Shown one piece after another: positions 21,601 through 24,397 of a stretch of 24,397 nt of DNA. Both the position numbers and the translations under genes were made by a program. This stretch comes from Phoronis australis. Lineage: Eukaryota; Phoronida; Phoronidae. Under the pieces are notes generated by a model. That model was not told where the DNA came from and did no database searches. It was given only the letters and a program-made list of their open reading frames with translations. The stretch is from contig NMRA01000125.1 of NCBI GenBank assembly GCA_002633005.1, positions 172,277 to 196,673 of the forward strand. Reading direction: 5' to 3'. Positions within the stretch are counted from its first letter, which is position 1. Each line of letters starts with the position of its first letter.

Positions 21601-22930
21601 TACTACTTAAATGTATATACCTCTATGTATATTAGTTTCACTTATGAACTGTCTACAACCCAGATATAATGCTTCGCGATTTCTCGGTTTGTCATTATTT
21701 CTTTGTGTGTTCTGTGTATTCTTCAATAAATATATATCACTTTAAAAAAAACTTCCATTTAACTACTAAGCAACAATCACTTCTGTTGCCAATACCAACG
21801 AGTTCTTAATGAGCAAGCTGCGTAACATTTACACTCTCACCTTTGCCATCTGGCCTCCACGCAAGCGACGACACCTGGATATTCTCAGAGTGAGGCTTCA
21901 GTGTCCACACTTTCTGCCATGACAACCGGTGTAAAACAACCTAGACAGAAACGGAACTGAGAAGATGTCATTGGGCAAGTGCTGAAGATGATATCTCAAG
22001 ACCTTGATTCAACGTGATAACTGAAAACTTGCAAATTTACAGAATTAAATACACAAGTGTCACTGGGCGATCCGAAAATTGTAAAAATAGTCATTTGAAA
22101 GGACCTAACTTGGTTTGAATCCAACATGTTCAAATAGCTTAATATTCTTGGAGAGGCAATTTTCAAAGAAACTGGTGATTCAGACTCTGAAAATCTTGCC
22201 ATAATTGATTGGCATCTGTTTGTGATTCCTAAAACCAGTAAAAAAGGCTCATAGCCAAGCATGTGAATAATAGAAAATAAGAAAGGATTTTTAAAGCTGC
22301 TATGAACCCACATTGTCAGAAAGGATTAACTTTTGATTTACATCATTCATTGTAAAACCGGTCTCCATTTGTTCCTAACTCAGATGGGGCTGGGAAGTTA
22401 ATTACTAGAAGCCAACTGCCAACAACAAATTGGCAATTTATTACTAGAACCCAACATCCAATAACAAACTATCACGGCCAGAAACAACTTTTAATCTGAG
22501 TAAAAAACAAGAGTGGACTATACATATCGCTGCTCTCTAGAATAATGAGAGCGAAAAAGCCACTTCCGCTTGATCTCAACTCAAACTCATTAGACAAAAG
22601 TTCAATTACTACAAAGTGAATCATTAATTTAAACACAGAGGAATAAATTCACCATCTGGTGGGATAGTGAATTTTAATATGGCACCCATATTTCACAAAA
22701 TCAGCTATTTATACTAAATTTAGTAAAGGAAGTGGATTAATTTTTTCAAGTATGGAAAATTTATAACTTAAACAGTTAAACGAGTGATAGCAGCGATCAC
22801 TCCACCTTACCTCCCCCTGGACATTGGTCAGTGCCAACAGGTCCATCTTGGGTGACCACACCAACAGGTGCACCTTGGCCGATACATGCTTCTCCTCTAC
22901 CTGGCGGAACGAGCAGCACTCTGACATCAT
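603..22930 (-). CDS. ANAPC4: ANAPC4, anaphase-promoting complex subunit 4 (20 exons, 3' part off the left edge)
   Basis: Spliced minus-strand gene for APC4, a scaffold subunit of the APC/C, the ubiquitin ligase that marks cyclins and securin for destruction in mitosis; APC4 sits in the platform with APC1 and APC5. Joining 20 exons (listed separately) gives 1898 coding nt, 632 codons plus 2 nt, with every phase consistent and no internal stop. Visible signatures, N to C: VWSPKMDLLALTN, LAWRPDGK, ALCDVEN...CLRW, LNVLLVGTQFG, EAWEDILLETDSKL, GLKKLGHSLD, FYHLNDLQAM, MKNFKAFFRWLYV, TQQDVSFVAEFL and KVGQYLKDAD. These match the known animal APC4 order: N-terminal WD40 propeller (residues 1 to about 265), helical insertion (about 266-462), then the remaining propeller. 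The vertebrate protein is about 808 residues, so roughly 175 C-terminal residues are outside the window. Identification is by recognition of the family sequence, not by a search. The 5' UTR exon is not located. Confidence 0.96.
663..739. repeat. 22-bp direct duplication spanning the exon 20 splice acceptor
   Basis: The 22 bp at 663-684 recur at 718-739 (55-bp spacing). In minus-strand sense each copy contains CTGCCACAG followed by GTCATGTGTTTG, that is the acceptor and first 12 nt of exon 20. Confidence 0.8.
675..1950. other. ANAPC4 intron 19
   Basis: A 1276-nt intron. Besides the acceptor duplication at its 3' end it has an 18-bp direct repeat (787-804 and 1204-1221, ccaatacagcaatgcaat) within two loosely similar blocks. 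I see no exon or RNA gene. Confidence 0.6.
1951..2052 (-). CDS. ANAPC4: ANAPC4 exon 19 (residues 575-609)
   Basis: Acceptor TTTCTTCTCAG, donor AG|GTAAAT, 102 nt, phase 2 on both sides. In the only frame that closes with exon 18 it reads HTCVVVDRTYLYSLSVDCVP then PCEKLLVTRQLTD. The pattern resembles LLFTILEDSLYKMCILRR of vertebrate APC4. The other two frames hit stops. Confidence 0.85.
2160..3130. repeat. Family B tandem array, unit about 147 bp, about 6 copies
   Basis: Each unit starts with gcca-c/g-agg-like sequence followed by (g)gcacag.a.tcaaa and contains taggaacatatctgccaaat-like sequence. Unit starts: 2286, 2445, 2560, 2707, 2853, 3001 (spacing 159, 115, 147, 146, 148). Units are diverged and some are truncated, so this is an old array. 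Related single or paired copies lie at 11268-11455 and 13160-13340. Confidence 0.8.
3158..3189. repeat. Perfect 15-bp palindrome with 2-nt spacer
   Basis: Left arm TATGCACCCACATAT (3158-3172), spacer AA, right arm ATATGTGGGTGCATA (3175-3189). It lies exactly between the family B array and the family A copy. Transcribed, it could form a stable hairpin. Confidence 0.9.
3230..3535 (+). repeat. Family A dispersed repeat copy
   Basis: Shares ordered blocks with 16440-16750: aaaaatggaacatttt, ctaacagcattt-gg-gaa, atccaatc-gccatttct and ccta/gatacataacc. It is not coding in any frame. Probably a nonautonomous transposable element or an old interspersed repeat. Confidence 0.7.
3704..3739 (-). CDS. 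ANAPC4: ANAPC4 exon 18, 36-nt small exon (residues 563-575)
   Basis: Acceptor TTTTCATTTTCTAG, donor ACA|GTAAGT, 36 nt, phase 2 on both sides. It encodes LDVKTPILVTK between split codons (AG|G and CA|G). Support comes from strong splice sites, perfect phase closure with both neighbours, and position between two homologous exons. Sequence similarity to APC4 is too short to be decisive alone. Confidence 0.75.
3740..4128. other. ANAPC4 intron 17
   Basis: A 389-nt intron; no recognisable feature beyond its splice sites. Confidence 0.7.
4129..4196 (-). CDS. ANAPC4: ANAPC4 exon 17 (residues 541-563)
   Basis: Acceptor TACTTCTTTTTCAG, donor AG|GTTTGT, 68 nt, phase 0 in and 2 out. It encodes SVIGDSLQCLGTWKICVHPE then FE. 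It matches DVIGKSMNQAICIPLY in the second half of the propeller. Confidence 0.87.
4197..5120. other. ANAPC4 intron 16
   Basis: A 924-nt intron containing the 38/190-bp tandem array (4375-4800). The remainder shows nothing recognisable. Confidence 0.7.
4375..4800. repeat. Nested tandem array: about 38-bp unit in about 190-bp higher-order repeat
   Basis: The basic unit resembles catgagttttccaggatatt followed by acttcatttcc. Two larger copies are visible: agatattactttcatttccc at 4531 and 4719 (188 bp apart) and ttttccaggatattaatttg at 4422 and 4620 (198 bp apart). About 11 basic units. Confidence 0.8.
5121..5218 (-). CDS. ANAPC4: ANAPC4 exon 16 (residues 508-540)
   Basis: Acceptor ATACATTTTCAG, donor TCT|GTAAGT, 98 nt, phase 1 in and 0 out. 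The split codon G|GT gives Gly. It reads CKLFYKAEVNKSLTQVQKSL then ESSIESTMLKPS, aligning with LLFPYYPRKSLHFVKRRMEN..IDQCLQKPA. The basic and amphipathic pattern is kept. Confidence 0.9.
5219..6993. other. ANAPC4 intron 15
   Basis: A 1775-nt intron. A family A block lies at 5910-6350; the rest is low-complexity T-rich sequence with no exon-like ORF. Plus-strand frames at 5225-5880 have no family features. Confidence 0.65.
5910..6350 (+). repeat. Family A dispersed repeat, one long and one partial copy
   Basis: The start agggtcatgtga (5911) and the caatctgc/ttccattc flank match 19876-19926. Core blocks acatttgaaaagcaactcct (6132) and ttttggagaactgtgcatat match other copies. A second partial core (6270-6340) repeats acatttaaaaaacaattcc..acagcatttt.gaagaac.gtgcat. 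Confidence 0.7.
6994..7129 (-). CDS. ANAPC4: ANAPC4 exon 15 (residues 463-508)
   Basis: Acceptor GTGCTGTTTTCAG, donor GATG|GTAAAA, 136 nt, phase 0 in and 1 out. It encodes EMDGTKSGFKLEKVGQYLKD, ADLTVLPSNKNDMWSK and HVVPSGLLD. The F-x-x-E-(K/R)-VGQYLKD motif matches the vertebrate FNVERVGQYLKDED segment at the end of the helical insertion. Confidence 0.95.
9487..9603 (+). CDS. Small plus-strand ORF of 38 codons (doubtful)
   Basis: Starts MSRVKNISFPGRNLTAAKEN and ends ...LGTKRVK with TGA. I recognise no family. It lies inside a large intron of the opposite-strand gene, with TATA-like tataaatac downstream at 9751 and aataaa at 9929. The length is compatible with chance. Confidence 0.12.
   Translation: MSRVKNISFPGRNLTAAKENLVTLGLVQGQILGTKRVK
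10698..10850. repeat. 15-bp tandem repeat (about 10 copies)
   Basis: Unit ACTAGYGAYCATTTT, 15 bp (16 in the first copies), with ACTAGC and ACTAGT variants alternating and GACC/GATC changes. The plus-strand frame reads as a hydrophobic pentamer repeat and is not a gene. Confidence 0.9.
11044..11100 (-). CDS. ANAPC4: ANAPC4 exon 14 (residues 444-462)
   Basis: Acceptor AATATTTGCAG, donor GAG|GTAAAG, 57 nt, phase 0 on both sides. It encodes MTQQDVSFVAEFLKDNFTE, matching MTQKDITFVAEFLTEHFNE. It is an isolated small exon between introns of 1810 and 3914 nt. Confidence 0.96.
11268..11455. repeat. Family B dispersed copy
   Basis: Contains cagccactaggggtgctta, aggaacagacctgctaaaat and a second unit start tggcactagagagcacagta, matching the units of the 2.16-3.13 kb array. 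Confidence 0.65.
11970..12625 (+). mobile_element. LTR-like segment, possibly a solo or truncated retrotransposon LTR
   Basis: A GC-richer, pyrimidine-rich block unlike its surroundings, with ATTGG (12234), a C-run, two AATAAA signals (12054 and 12560) and an end near tttgcaaca (12606). It is followed by tggcgtaccccgggc (12614), which begins TGG like a primer-binding site. A 24-bp element with a GGGCT...AGCCC stem is duplicated at 11973-11996 and 12010-12033. No gag or pol frames, no second LTR and no target-site duplication found. Confidence 0.35.
12911..13013 (-). CDS. ANAPC4: ANAPC4 exon 13 (residues 409-443)
   Basis: Acceptor ACTTCCTTCAG-like (CCTTCAG|AGTAATT), donor AAG|GTGTGT, 103 nt, phase 2 in and 0 out. 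The split codon CT|A gives Leu. It reads VIDRSMKNFKAFFRWLYVEI then QKLSEEPIPAELSK. The MKNFKAFFRWLYV stretch is identical to the vertebrate core, the clearest single identifier of the gene in this window. Confidence 0.98.
13014..13558. other. ANAPC4 intron 12
   Basis: A 545-nt intron with two degenerate family B pieces at 13160-13340 (ggccaccaaaaggtgctgca and acccacagggtgttgcaata). Otherwise empty. Confidence 0.6.
13160..13340. repeat. Two degenerate family B pieces
   Basis: The pieces start at about 13171 and 13292, each followed by tgcaatagtc, as in the array at 2.2-3.1 kb. The spacing of about 121 bp is shorter than the array unit. Confidence 0.5.
13559..13711 (-). CDS. ANAPC4: ANAPC4 exon 12 (residues 358-409)
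   Basis: Acceptor TATTTGTTGCAG, donor CAACT|GTGAGT, 153 nt, phase 2 on both sides. The first base completes GT|A. It reads VAQSIFYHLNDLQAMSCWFE, RFGVLGLQTQLVEDARSAAG and SLILKASEL, matching LLYHLSELKGM..LGL...AVGSFILKANEL in the helical insertion. Confidence 0.96.
13712..14379. other. ANAPC4 intron 11
   Basis: A 668-nt intron with nothing recognisable apart from splice sites. Confidence 0.7.
14380..14456 (-). CDS. ANAPC4: ANAPC4 exon 11 (residues 333-358)
   Basis: Acceptor TTTATTGCAG, donor CAGGT|GTAAGT, 77 nt, phase 0 in and 2 out. It encodes GLKKLGHSLDTSYSNIQQLV then LKHLQ. GLKKLGxSxxxSYSxIQxLV is strongly diagnostic for APC4. An overlapping donor two bases upstream (CAG|GTGTAA) would shift the frame, and I rejected it. 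Confidence 0.96.
14457..15104. other. ANAPC4 intron 10, GC-AG type
   Basis: A 648-nt intron bounded by AAG|GCAAGT and TTTATTGCAG|G. No internal feature recognised. Confidence 0.85.
15105..15147 (-). CDS. ANAPC4: ANAPC4 exon 10 (residues 318-332), GC donor
   Basis: Acceptor TTCTTGTTGTAG; the first base completes AG|T (Ser), then DELKMFLLHELTNK, matching ELQTLLMNQLTVK. The exon is 43 nt and ends AACAAG|GCAAGT. The donor dinucleotide is GC, not GT, with otherwise ideal consensus (AAG|GCAAGT). Frame and homology both require this boundary: the next exon starts exactly with GLKKLG. Confidence 0.92.
15337..15398 (-). CDS. ANAPC4: ANAPC4 exon 9 (residues 298-318)
   Basis: Acceptor TTTGTTTCAG, donor AG|GTTTGT (a weaker donor), 62 nt, phase 0 in and 2 out. 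It encodes KLCSGSVSTDFLELLMFGTP, matching the (D)EFMxLLLxGxxS segment of APC4. It is followed by the shortest intron in the window (189 nt). Confidence 0.92.
15540..15770 (+). mobile_element. tRNA-derived SINE-like remnant with a terminal hairpin
   Basis: A perfect T-arm (GTGGG TTTGAGT CCCAC, 15581-15597) contains a Pol III B-box match GGTTTGAGTCC. A CTTG-ACT-CAAG stem precedes it. No intact acceptor stem or convincing A box. Downstream comes a non-tRNA body with aataaa-like stretches and a perfect 9-bp hairpin (GTCTGGTAC, 15726-15734, with GTACCAGAC, 15740-15748). A tRNA gene is unlikely. Confidence 0.45.
16440..16750 (+). repeat. Family A dispersed repeat copy
   Basis: Blocks gcaacttctgagttttttca, aaaaatggaacatttaaaaa, ctcctaacagcattttggtg and atccaatcggccatttctga line up with 3230-3535 and, inverted, with 19560-19790. 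Confidence 0.75.
16800..16895 (-). CDS. ANAPC4: ANAPC4 exon 8 (residues 266-297)
   Basis: Acceptor TGGTTTCAG, donor TAT|GTGAGT, 96 nt, phase 0 on both sides. It encodes YMQRVVKQMTEAWEDILLET then DSKLLKFAEEKY. The EAWEdILlxxDSkLxKF helix is one of the best-conserved parts of APC4. Confidence 0.96.
16896..17567. other. ANAPC4 intron 7
   Basis: A 672-nt intron. Its one notable feature is a G-rich tract on the sense (minus) strand at 17357-17387, about 180 nt from the 5' splice site. Confidence 0.7.
17357..17387 (-). other. G-quadruplex motif on the sense strand
   Basis: The minus strand reads GGGTGAGGGGTGAGGGGG then AAGGGTGAGGGGG: five runs of at least three G with 2-3-nt loops. An opposite-strand G8 run at 17342-17349 could instead pair with the C side. 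G-runs near a 5' splice site are known to influence splicing. Confidence 0.8.
17568..17651 (-). CDS. ANAPC4: ANAPC4 exon 7 (residues 238-265)
   Basis: Acceptor TTAATTTTCAG, donor TCG|GTGAGT, 84 nt, phase 0 on both sides. It encodes FDTTLLASRRSELKVLAHKF and then GLVQTLVS. It corresponds to the transition from the propeller into the helical insertion of APC4. Confidence 0.92.
17652..18326. other. ANAPC4 intron 6
   Basis: A 675-nt intron containing a 145-codon minus-strand open frame (17687-18124) of no recognised family and a 29-bp repeat piece (17866-17894) shared with intron 5. Reading through from exon 6 meets a stop, so it is not an exon extension. Confidence 0.55.
17866..17894 (+). repeat. 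Short repeat D, copy 1
   Basis: gtctcaaaatgagacttggt continuing aaagaccag; matches 19192-19220 at 24 of 29 positions. Probably remnants of one dispersed element. Confidence 0.5.
18327..18434 (-). CDS. ANAPC4: ANAPC4 exon 6 (residues 202-237)
   Basis: Acceptor TTATTTTAAG, donor ACT|GTGAGT, 108 nt, phase 0 on both sides. It encodes AGSVTSASLSDDLRILSVYV and then ESPHDASNDVTSHVMT. The LSxDLxxLSV strand is the APC4 blade that follows the GIAGTC turn in the human protein. Confidence 0.93.
18435..19326. other. ANAPC4 intron 5
   Basis: An 892-nt intron with the second short repeat D copy at 19192-19220. Nothing else recognised. Confidence 0.65.
19192..19220 (+). repeat. Short repeat D, copy 2
   Basis: gtctcaaaacgagatggggc continuing aaagaccag; partner of 17866-17894. 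Confidence 0.5.
19327..19432 (-). CDS. ANAPC4: ANAPC4 exon 5 (residues 166-201)
   Basis: Acceptor GGTTTCTTTCCAG, donor CTG|GTAAGT, 106 nt, phase 2 in and 0 out. The first base completes GA|C (Asp). It then reads LNVLLVGTQFGVVHLFVYG and ILGVGTVHLNQHGDGL, matching the LNILVLGGSSGFIELYAYG blade of vertebrate APC4. Confidence 0.94.
19433..20130. other. ANAPC4 intron 4
   Basis: A 698-nt intron nearly filled by a family A inverted pair (19560-20085). Confidence 0.7.
19560..20085. repeat. Family A repeat, inverted pair
   Basis: The left part (19560-19790) is a reverse-orientation family A copy: its reverse complement shows ctgacagcgttttggagaa and gatcagccatttctgagata. The right part (19876-20085) is forward, starting gggtcatgtgatcacgtctt and including caaaaacgctgttatagttt. 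The two arms make a potential fold-back within the intron. Confidence 0.65.
20131..20202 (-). CDS. ANAPC4: ANAPC4 exon 4 (residues 142-166), acceptor inside a 44-bp tandem repeat
   Basis: The acceptor TGTTTTCCAG is followed by T TAT GGT GGT ACT and so on, giving SYGGTSKSNSEENFED then KKLKDQKD across the next junction. The donor is GA|GTACGT. It is 72 nt, phase 2 in and out. It aligns to the variable linker of APC4 where the human protein reads ...SNTSK..SEEN. The first 26 nt of the exon and its acceptor form one unit of a four-copy 44-bp tandem repeat, so the true acceptor is one of four near-identical sites. Only the proximal one keeps the frame open; the others read into TGA after AGT AAT. 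Confidence 0.85.
20177..20352. repeat. 44-bp tandem repeat, 4 copies, carrying a splice acceptor
   Basis: Unit starts at 20177, 20221, 20265 and 20309, exactly 44 bp apart. The first three units are identical after the first base; the fourth differs at two positions. On the minus strand each unit holds TGTTTTCCAG followed by TTATGGTGGTACTAGTAAAA. The copy at 20177-20220 contains the real exon 4 acceptor and 26 nt of exon 4. Confidence 0.95.
20203..20939. other. ANAPC4 intron 3
   Basis: A 737-nt intron. Its 3' end is the 44-bp tandem repeat; the remaining part is AT-rich and unremarkable. Confidence 0.7.
20940..21144 (-). CDS. ANAPC4: ANAPC4 exon 3 (residues 74-142)
   Basis: Acceptor TATGTACAG, donor AG|GTAGGA, 205 nt, phase 1 in and 2 out. 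The split codon G|TT restores Val, giving VLAVSYTDGKVALCDVEN, then HTLNFDEPITCLRW, matching the APC4 propeller blade with its CxxW-like strand. The segment after it (TSEPETEIFTEKSSEYLPRL) is an acidic linker, as in other APC4 proteins. It is the longest exon seen. Confidence 0.95.
21145..21840. other. ANAPC4 intron 2
   Basis: A 696-nt intron. At 21725-21752 there is cttcaataaatatatatcac followed by tttaaaaaaaac, that is AATAAA and a short poly(A) on the plus strand, which resembles the 3' end of a retroposed sequence. No source gene is recognisable upstream. Confidence 0.5.
21841..21940 (-). CDS. ANAPC4: ANAPC4 exon 2 (residues 41-74)
   Basis: Acceptor CTGTCTAG, donor AAAG|GTGAGA, 100 nt, phase 0 in and 1 out. 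It encodes VVLHRLSWQKVWTLKP followed by SSLAWRPDGK. The LAWRPDGK strand is a hallmark of the first WD40 blades of APC4. Confidence 0.94.
21941..22810. other. ANAPC4 intron 1 (first after the start codon)
   Basis: An 870-nt intron with a small 39-bp direct duplication (ttactagaa.ccaac.....caa.aaca at 22402 and 22441). Otherwise unremarkable. Confidence 0.6.
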
Positions 22931-22963
22931 AAGAACAAATACTGCTCTGCGGCTAACTGTTCC
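22811..22963 (-). CDS. ANAPC4: ANAPC4 exon with start codon (residues 1-40)
   Basis: The exon opens after a good acceptor (CAACTTTCCTTTCAG) and ends at GAG|GTAAGG. Two adjacent ATGs lie at 22930 and 22927. I chose the first; the frame continues SFRQVEEKHVSAKVHLLVW then SPKMDLLALTNVQGE, which matches the N-terminal WD40 strand of APC4 at the expected distance from the start. The 33 nt upstream of the ATG in this exon are 5' UTR. The frame is open upstream as well, but those residues do not resemble APC4. Splice phase at the end is 0. The acceptor in the 5' UTR implies an upstream noncoding exon. Confidence 0.9.
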
Positions 22964-23760
22964 CTGAAAGGAAAGTTGTATTTCCGTCAAATTAACACAT
23001 ACCTCCAAGCTGCACTTTGTCCTGTTTATCTGGCTAAAAAAGAAAATCGAAATACACCACATGCTCTCATAAATTCAGATCTCATATACATTCCTTACAG
23101 TGATATAGGATTGTATTTCTGATATCAACAAGAACATAGAAACTAACAGCAACTCAAGAAAATACTTGTTTATTGGGGTTAGCCAACCCTAAAGTTGCAA
23201 ATTCAAGAGCAGCGCACATTGTGCATAATGCATTATCAGTGACTTGAGTTGCTAACATAAATAGAATGCTATCAAGGTAAGGAATAAATAAGATCAAGTT
23301 TATGAGAGTAAAAGGTATAATTTGACATTTGTTTTTCAGCCAGTTAAACAGGGCAAACTGCAGTTAATGTGTCCATGTTCTCTATTTTGAACTTCAAGGC
23401 AAAAAGCAGTTCAGTTAATATTTTGACCAGAAATGAATATACAAAAAATCCATAACGATGAAAAACACATACGGGATAGCAGTGTGGGTACGAAAAAAGT
23501 CCCACTCGTGGCCGAGTTGCAGTCTTGACTGTCACAGACCAAGTATGCCTCCAGACTAATAAGTAAATTTGGTTTGCTTACACAGTCCATCCTTGCAGAC
23601 CAACTAAATACCTCAGAGTTGTAATGTACTGTTGATACCTGAATATTTGCCATCGTGTCATAGAGTATGGGTGTTGAGCTGAGTGAGTGAGTCATTGACT
23701 AAATCTTAAATATGATGAAAAGAATGAAATTATAAGTGAAAGTTAAATGCTTGATGTGTG
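22964..23760. other. Presumed 5' UTR intron or upstream region of ANAPC4
   Basis: The acceptor at 22964 implies an upstream noncoding exon. I see no confident donor or exon here. Minus-strand frames at 23344-23695 have no recognisable family. Confidence 0.5.
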
Positions 23761-23771
23761 GCGTTGTCTAC

Positions 23772-23798
23772 TACGGTAAAGTCGCGTGATTTTCGGAC
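23772..23798 (+). repeat. Right copy of the 27-bp perfect inverted repeat
   Basis: Exact reverse complement of 467-493. It is followed by more TTCGGAC motifs (23902, 23943) and a second TACGGTAA at 23965, so the element may span about 23772-23972. Confidence 0.75.
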
Positions 23799-24240
23799 GG
23801 CCCGCCATTTTCGACCAAGAATAAATATTTACGAAATGAGTTTTTCGTAGTCCACGAAATTCGTACAAGGTCCAAAAACTGTTTTTCAAAGATCTTCGAA
23901 TTTCGGACATTGTCATAAACATCAGAATTTTGTCCCGCGACTTTCGGACAAGGAAAATTTTAGATACGGTAATTTGGGATCGACGCAACTCCCGTGTCAC
24001 TAAAGCGTTCAACGGATGATTACTACTGTATAAGGCTCGAGTCCGAGAATCGGTATAACGGGTTTGTAATTTTTACCTTGTCTTGACGATGTCACGACCG
24101 TTACTCGATTGTCTTGCGTTTAGCTTGTGTTTGGCGCTTTAGCTATGAAAAGAATCACCGAGTTCCGCCTAACGAAAATTTCTGATGAAAATACAAATAG
24201 GAAATACACCGAAGGCTGCAACTTTTCGTTGTAGCGTAAC

Positions 24241-24397
24241 ATGTGCTCTGGTTTAAATAGGCCGTGCTGTTCGACTCCCGACTGTGACATTGAACATGCA
24301 CGCCTGACATCAACTTGCGTGTTTACGAAACGTTTTTATTTTAAAACGTCCTGGCCTTTGCAAATGCCCAACTATCGCCGGACAATAAGTTTTGCTG
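24241..24397 (+). CDS. Open frame running off the right edge, possible divergent gene (doubtful)
   Basis: ATG at 24241, open for 52 codons to the edge, beginning MCSGLNRPCCSTPDCDIEHA and cysteine-rich at first. No family recognised. It is in the CpG-dense region and reads away from ANAPC4, as a divergent partner would. An open stretch of this length is not rare by chance. Confidence 0.2.
   Translation, partial: MCSGLNRPCCSTPDCDIEHARLTSTCVFTKRFYFKTSWPLQMPNYRRTISFA

Larger units (their letters stand above)
23761..24397. promoter_or_regulatory. CpG-dense region, candidate promoter of ANAPC4 and perhaps a divergent gene
   Basis: About 18 CpG in 23930-24130, while most introns have almost none. 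It lies just upstream of the ANAPC4 5' end, where the transcription start is expected. No TATA box or initiator can be assigned. Part of the CpG content comes from the inverted-repeat element (23772-23960). Confidence 0.4.

Noticed and set aside
21996-22313. Minus-strand 105-codon frame in intron 1
   Set aside because: No similarity to APC4, phases do not join the neighbouring exons, and exons 1 and 2 already join perfectly.

Overview
The window is AT-rich animal genomic DNA and looks invertebrate. It carries one recognisable gene, read on the minus strand and split into many small exons with GT-AG introns of about 0.19 to 3.9 kb. There are no operons, Shine-Dalgarno sites or long uninterrupted ORFs. 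Several families of short dispersed and tandem repeats fill the introns. I cannot name the species. Intron sizes, repeat types and protein divergence fit a marine invertebrate, but that is inference.

The gene encodes ANAPC4 (APC4), a scaffold subunit of the anaphase-promoting complex/cyclosome. I traced 20 coding exons in order from about 22930 down to 603. Every splice phase closes, and the translation tracks the vertebrate protein from its N-terminus (VWSPK...DLLALTN) to a segment around residue 633 (...CFKFGKV...). The last fifth or so of the protein lies beyond the left edge. The N-terminal WD40 region occupies exons 1-7, the helical insertion exons 8-14, and the return to the propeller exons 15-20. 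The start-codon exon has a 3' splice site upstream of its ATG, so at least one untranslated exon should lie further right; I could not place it. The right end (about 23760-24397) is CpG-dense while the gene body is CpG-poor, which suggests a promoter region. A short open frame leaving the right edge on the plus strand could be a divergent neighbour, but the evidence is weak.

Intron contents: 23.8 kb and 0.5 kb share an inverted 27-bp repeat. Introns 4, 8, 15 and 18 carry copies of one dispersed repeat (family A). Introns 12, 13 and 18 carry a roughly 147-bp repeat (family B), arrayed at 2.16-3.13 kb. Intron 16 has a nested 38/190-bp tandem array. Intron 14 has a 15-bp tandem array. Intron 13 holds an LTR-like segment and intron 8 a tRNA-derived SINE-like piece. 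The most interesting local feature is a 44-bp tandem repeat at 20177-20352 that has copied the 3' splice site and first 26 nt of exon 4 four times. I found no evidence of a wholly new biological system. The findings concern splice-site duplication, repeat families and a possible nested antisense transcript.
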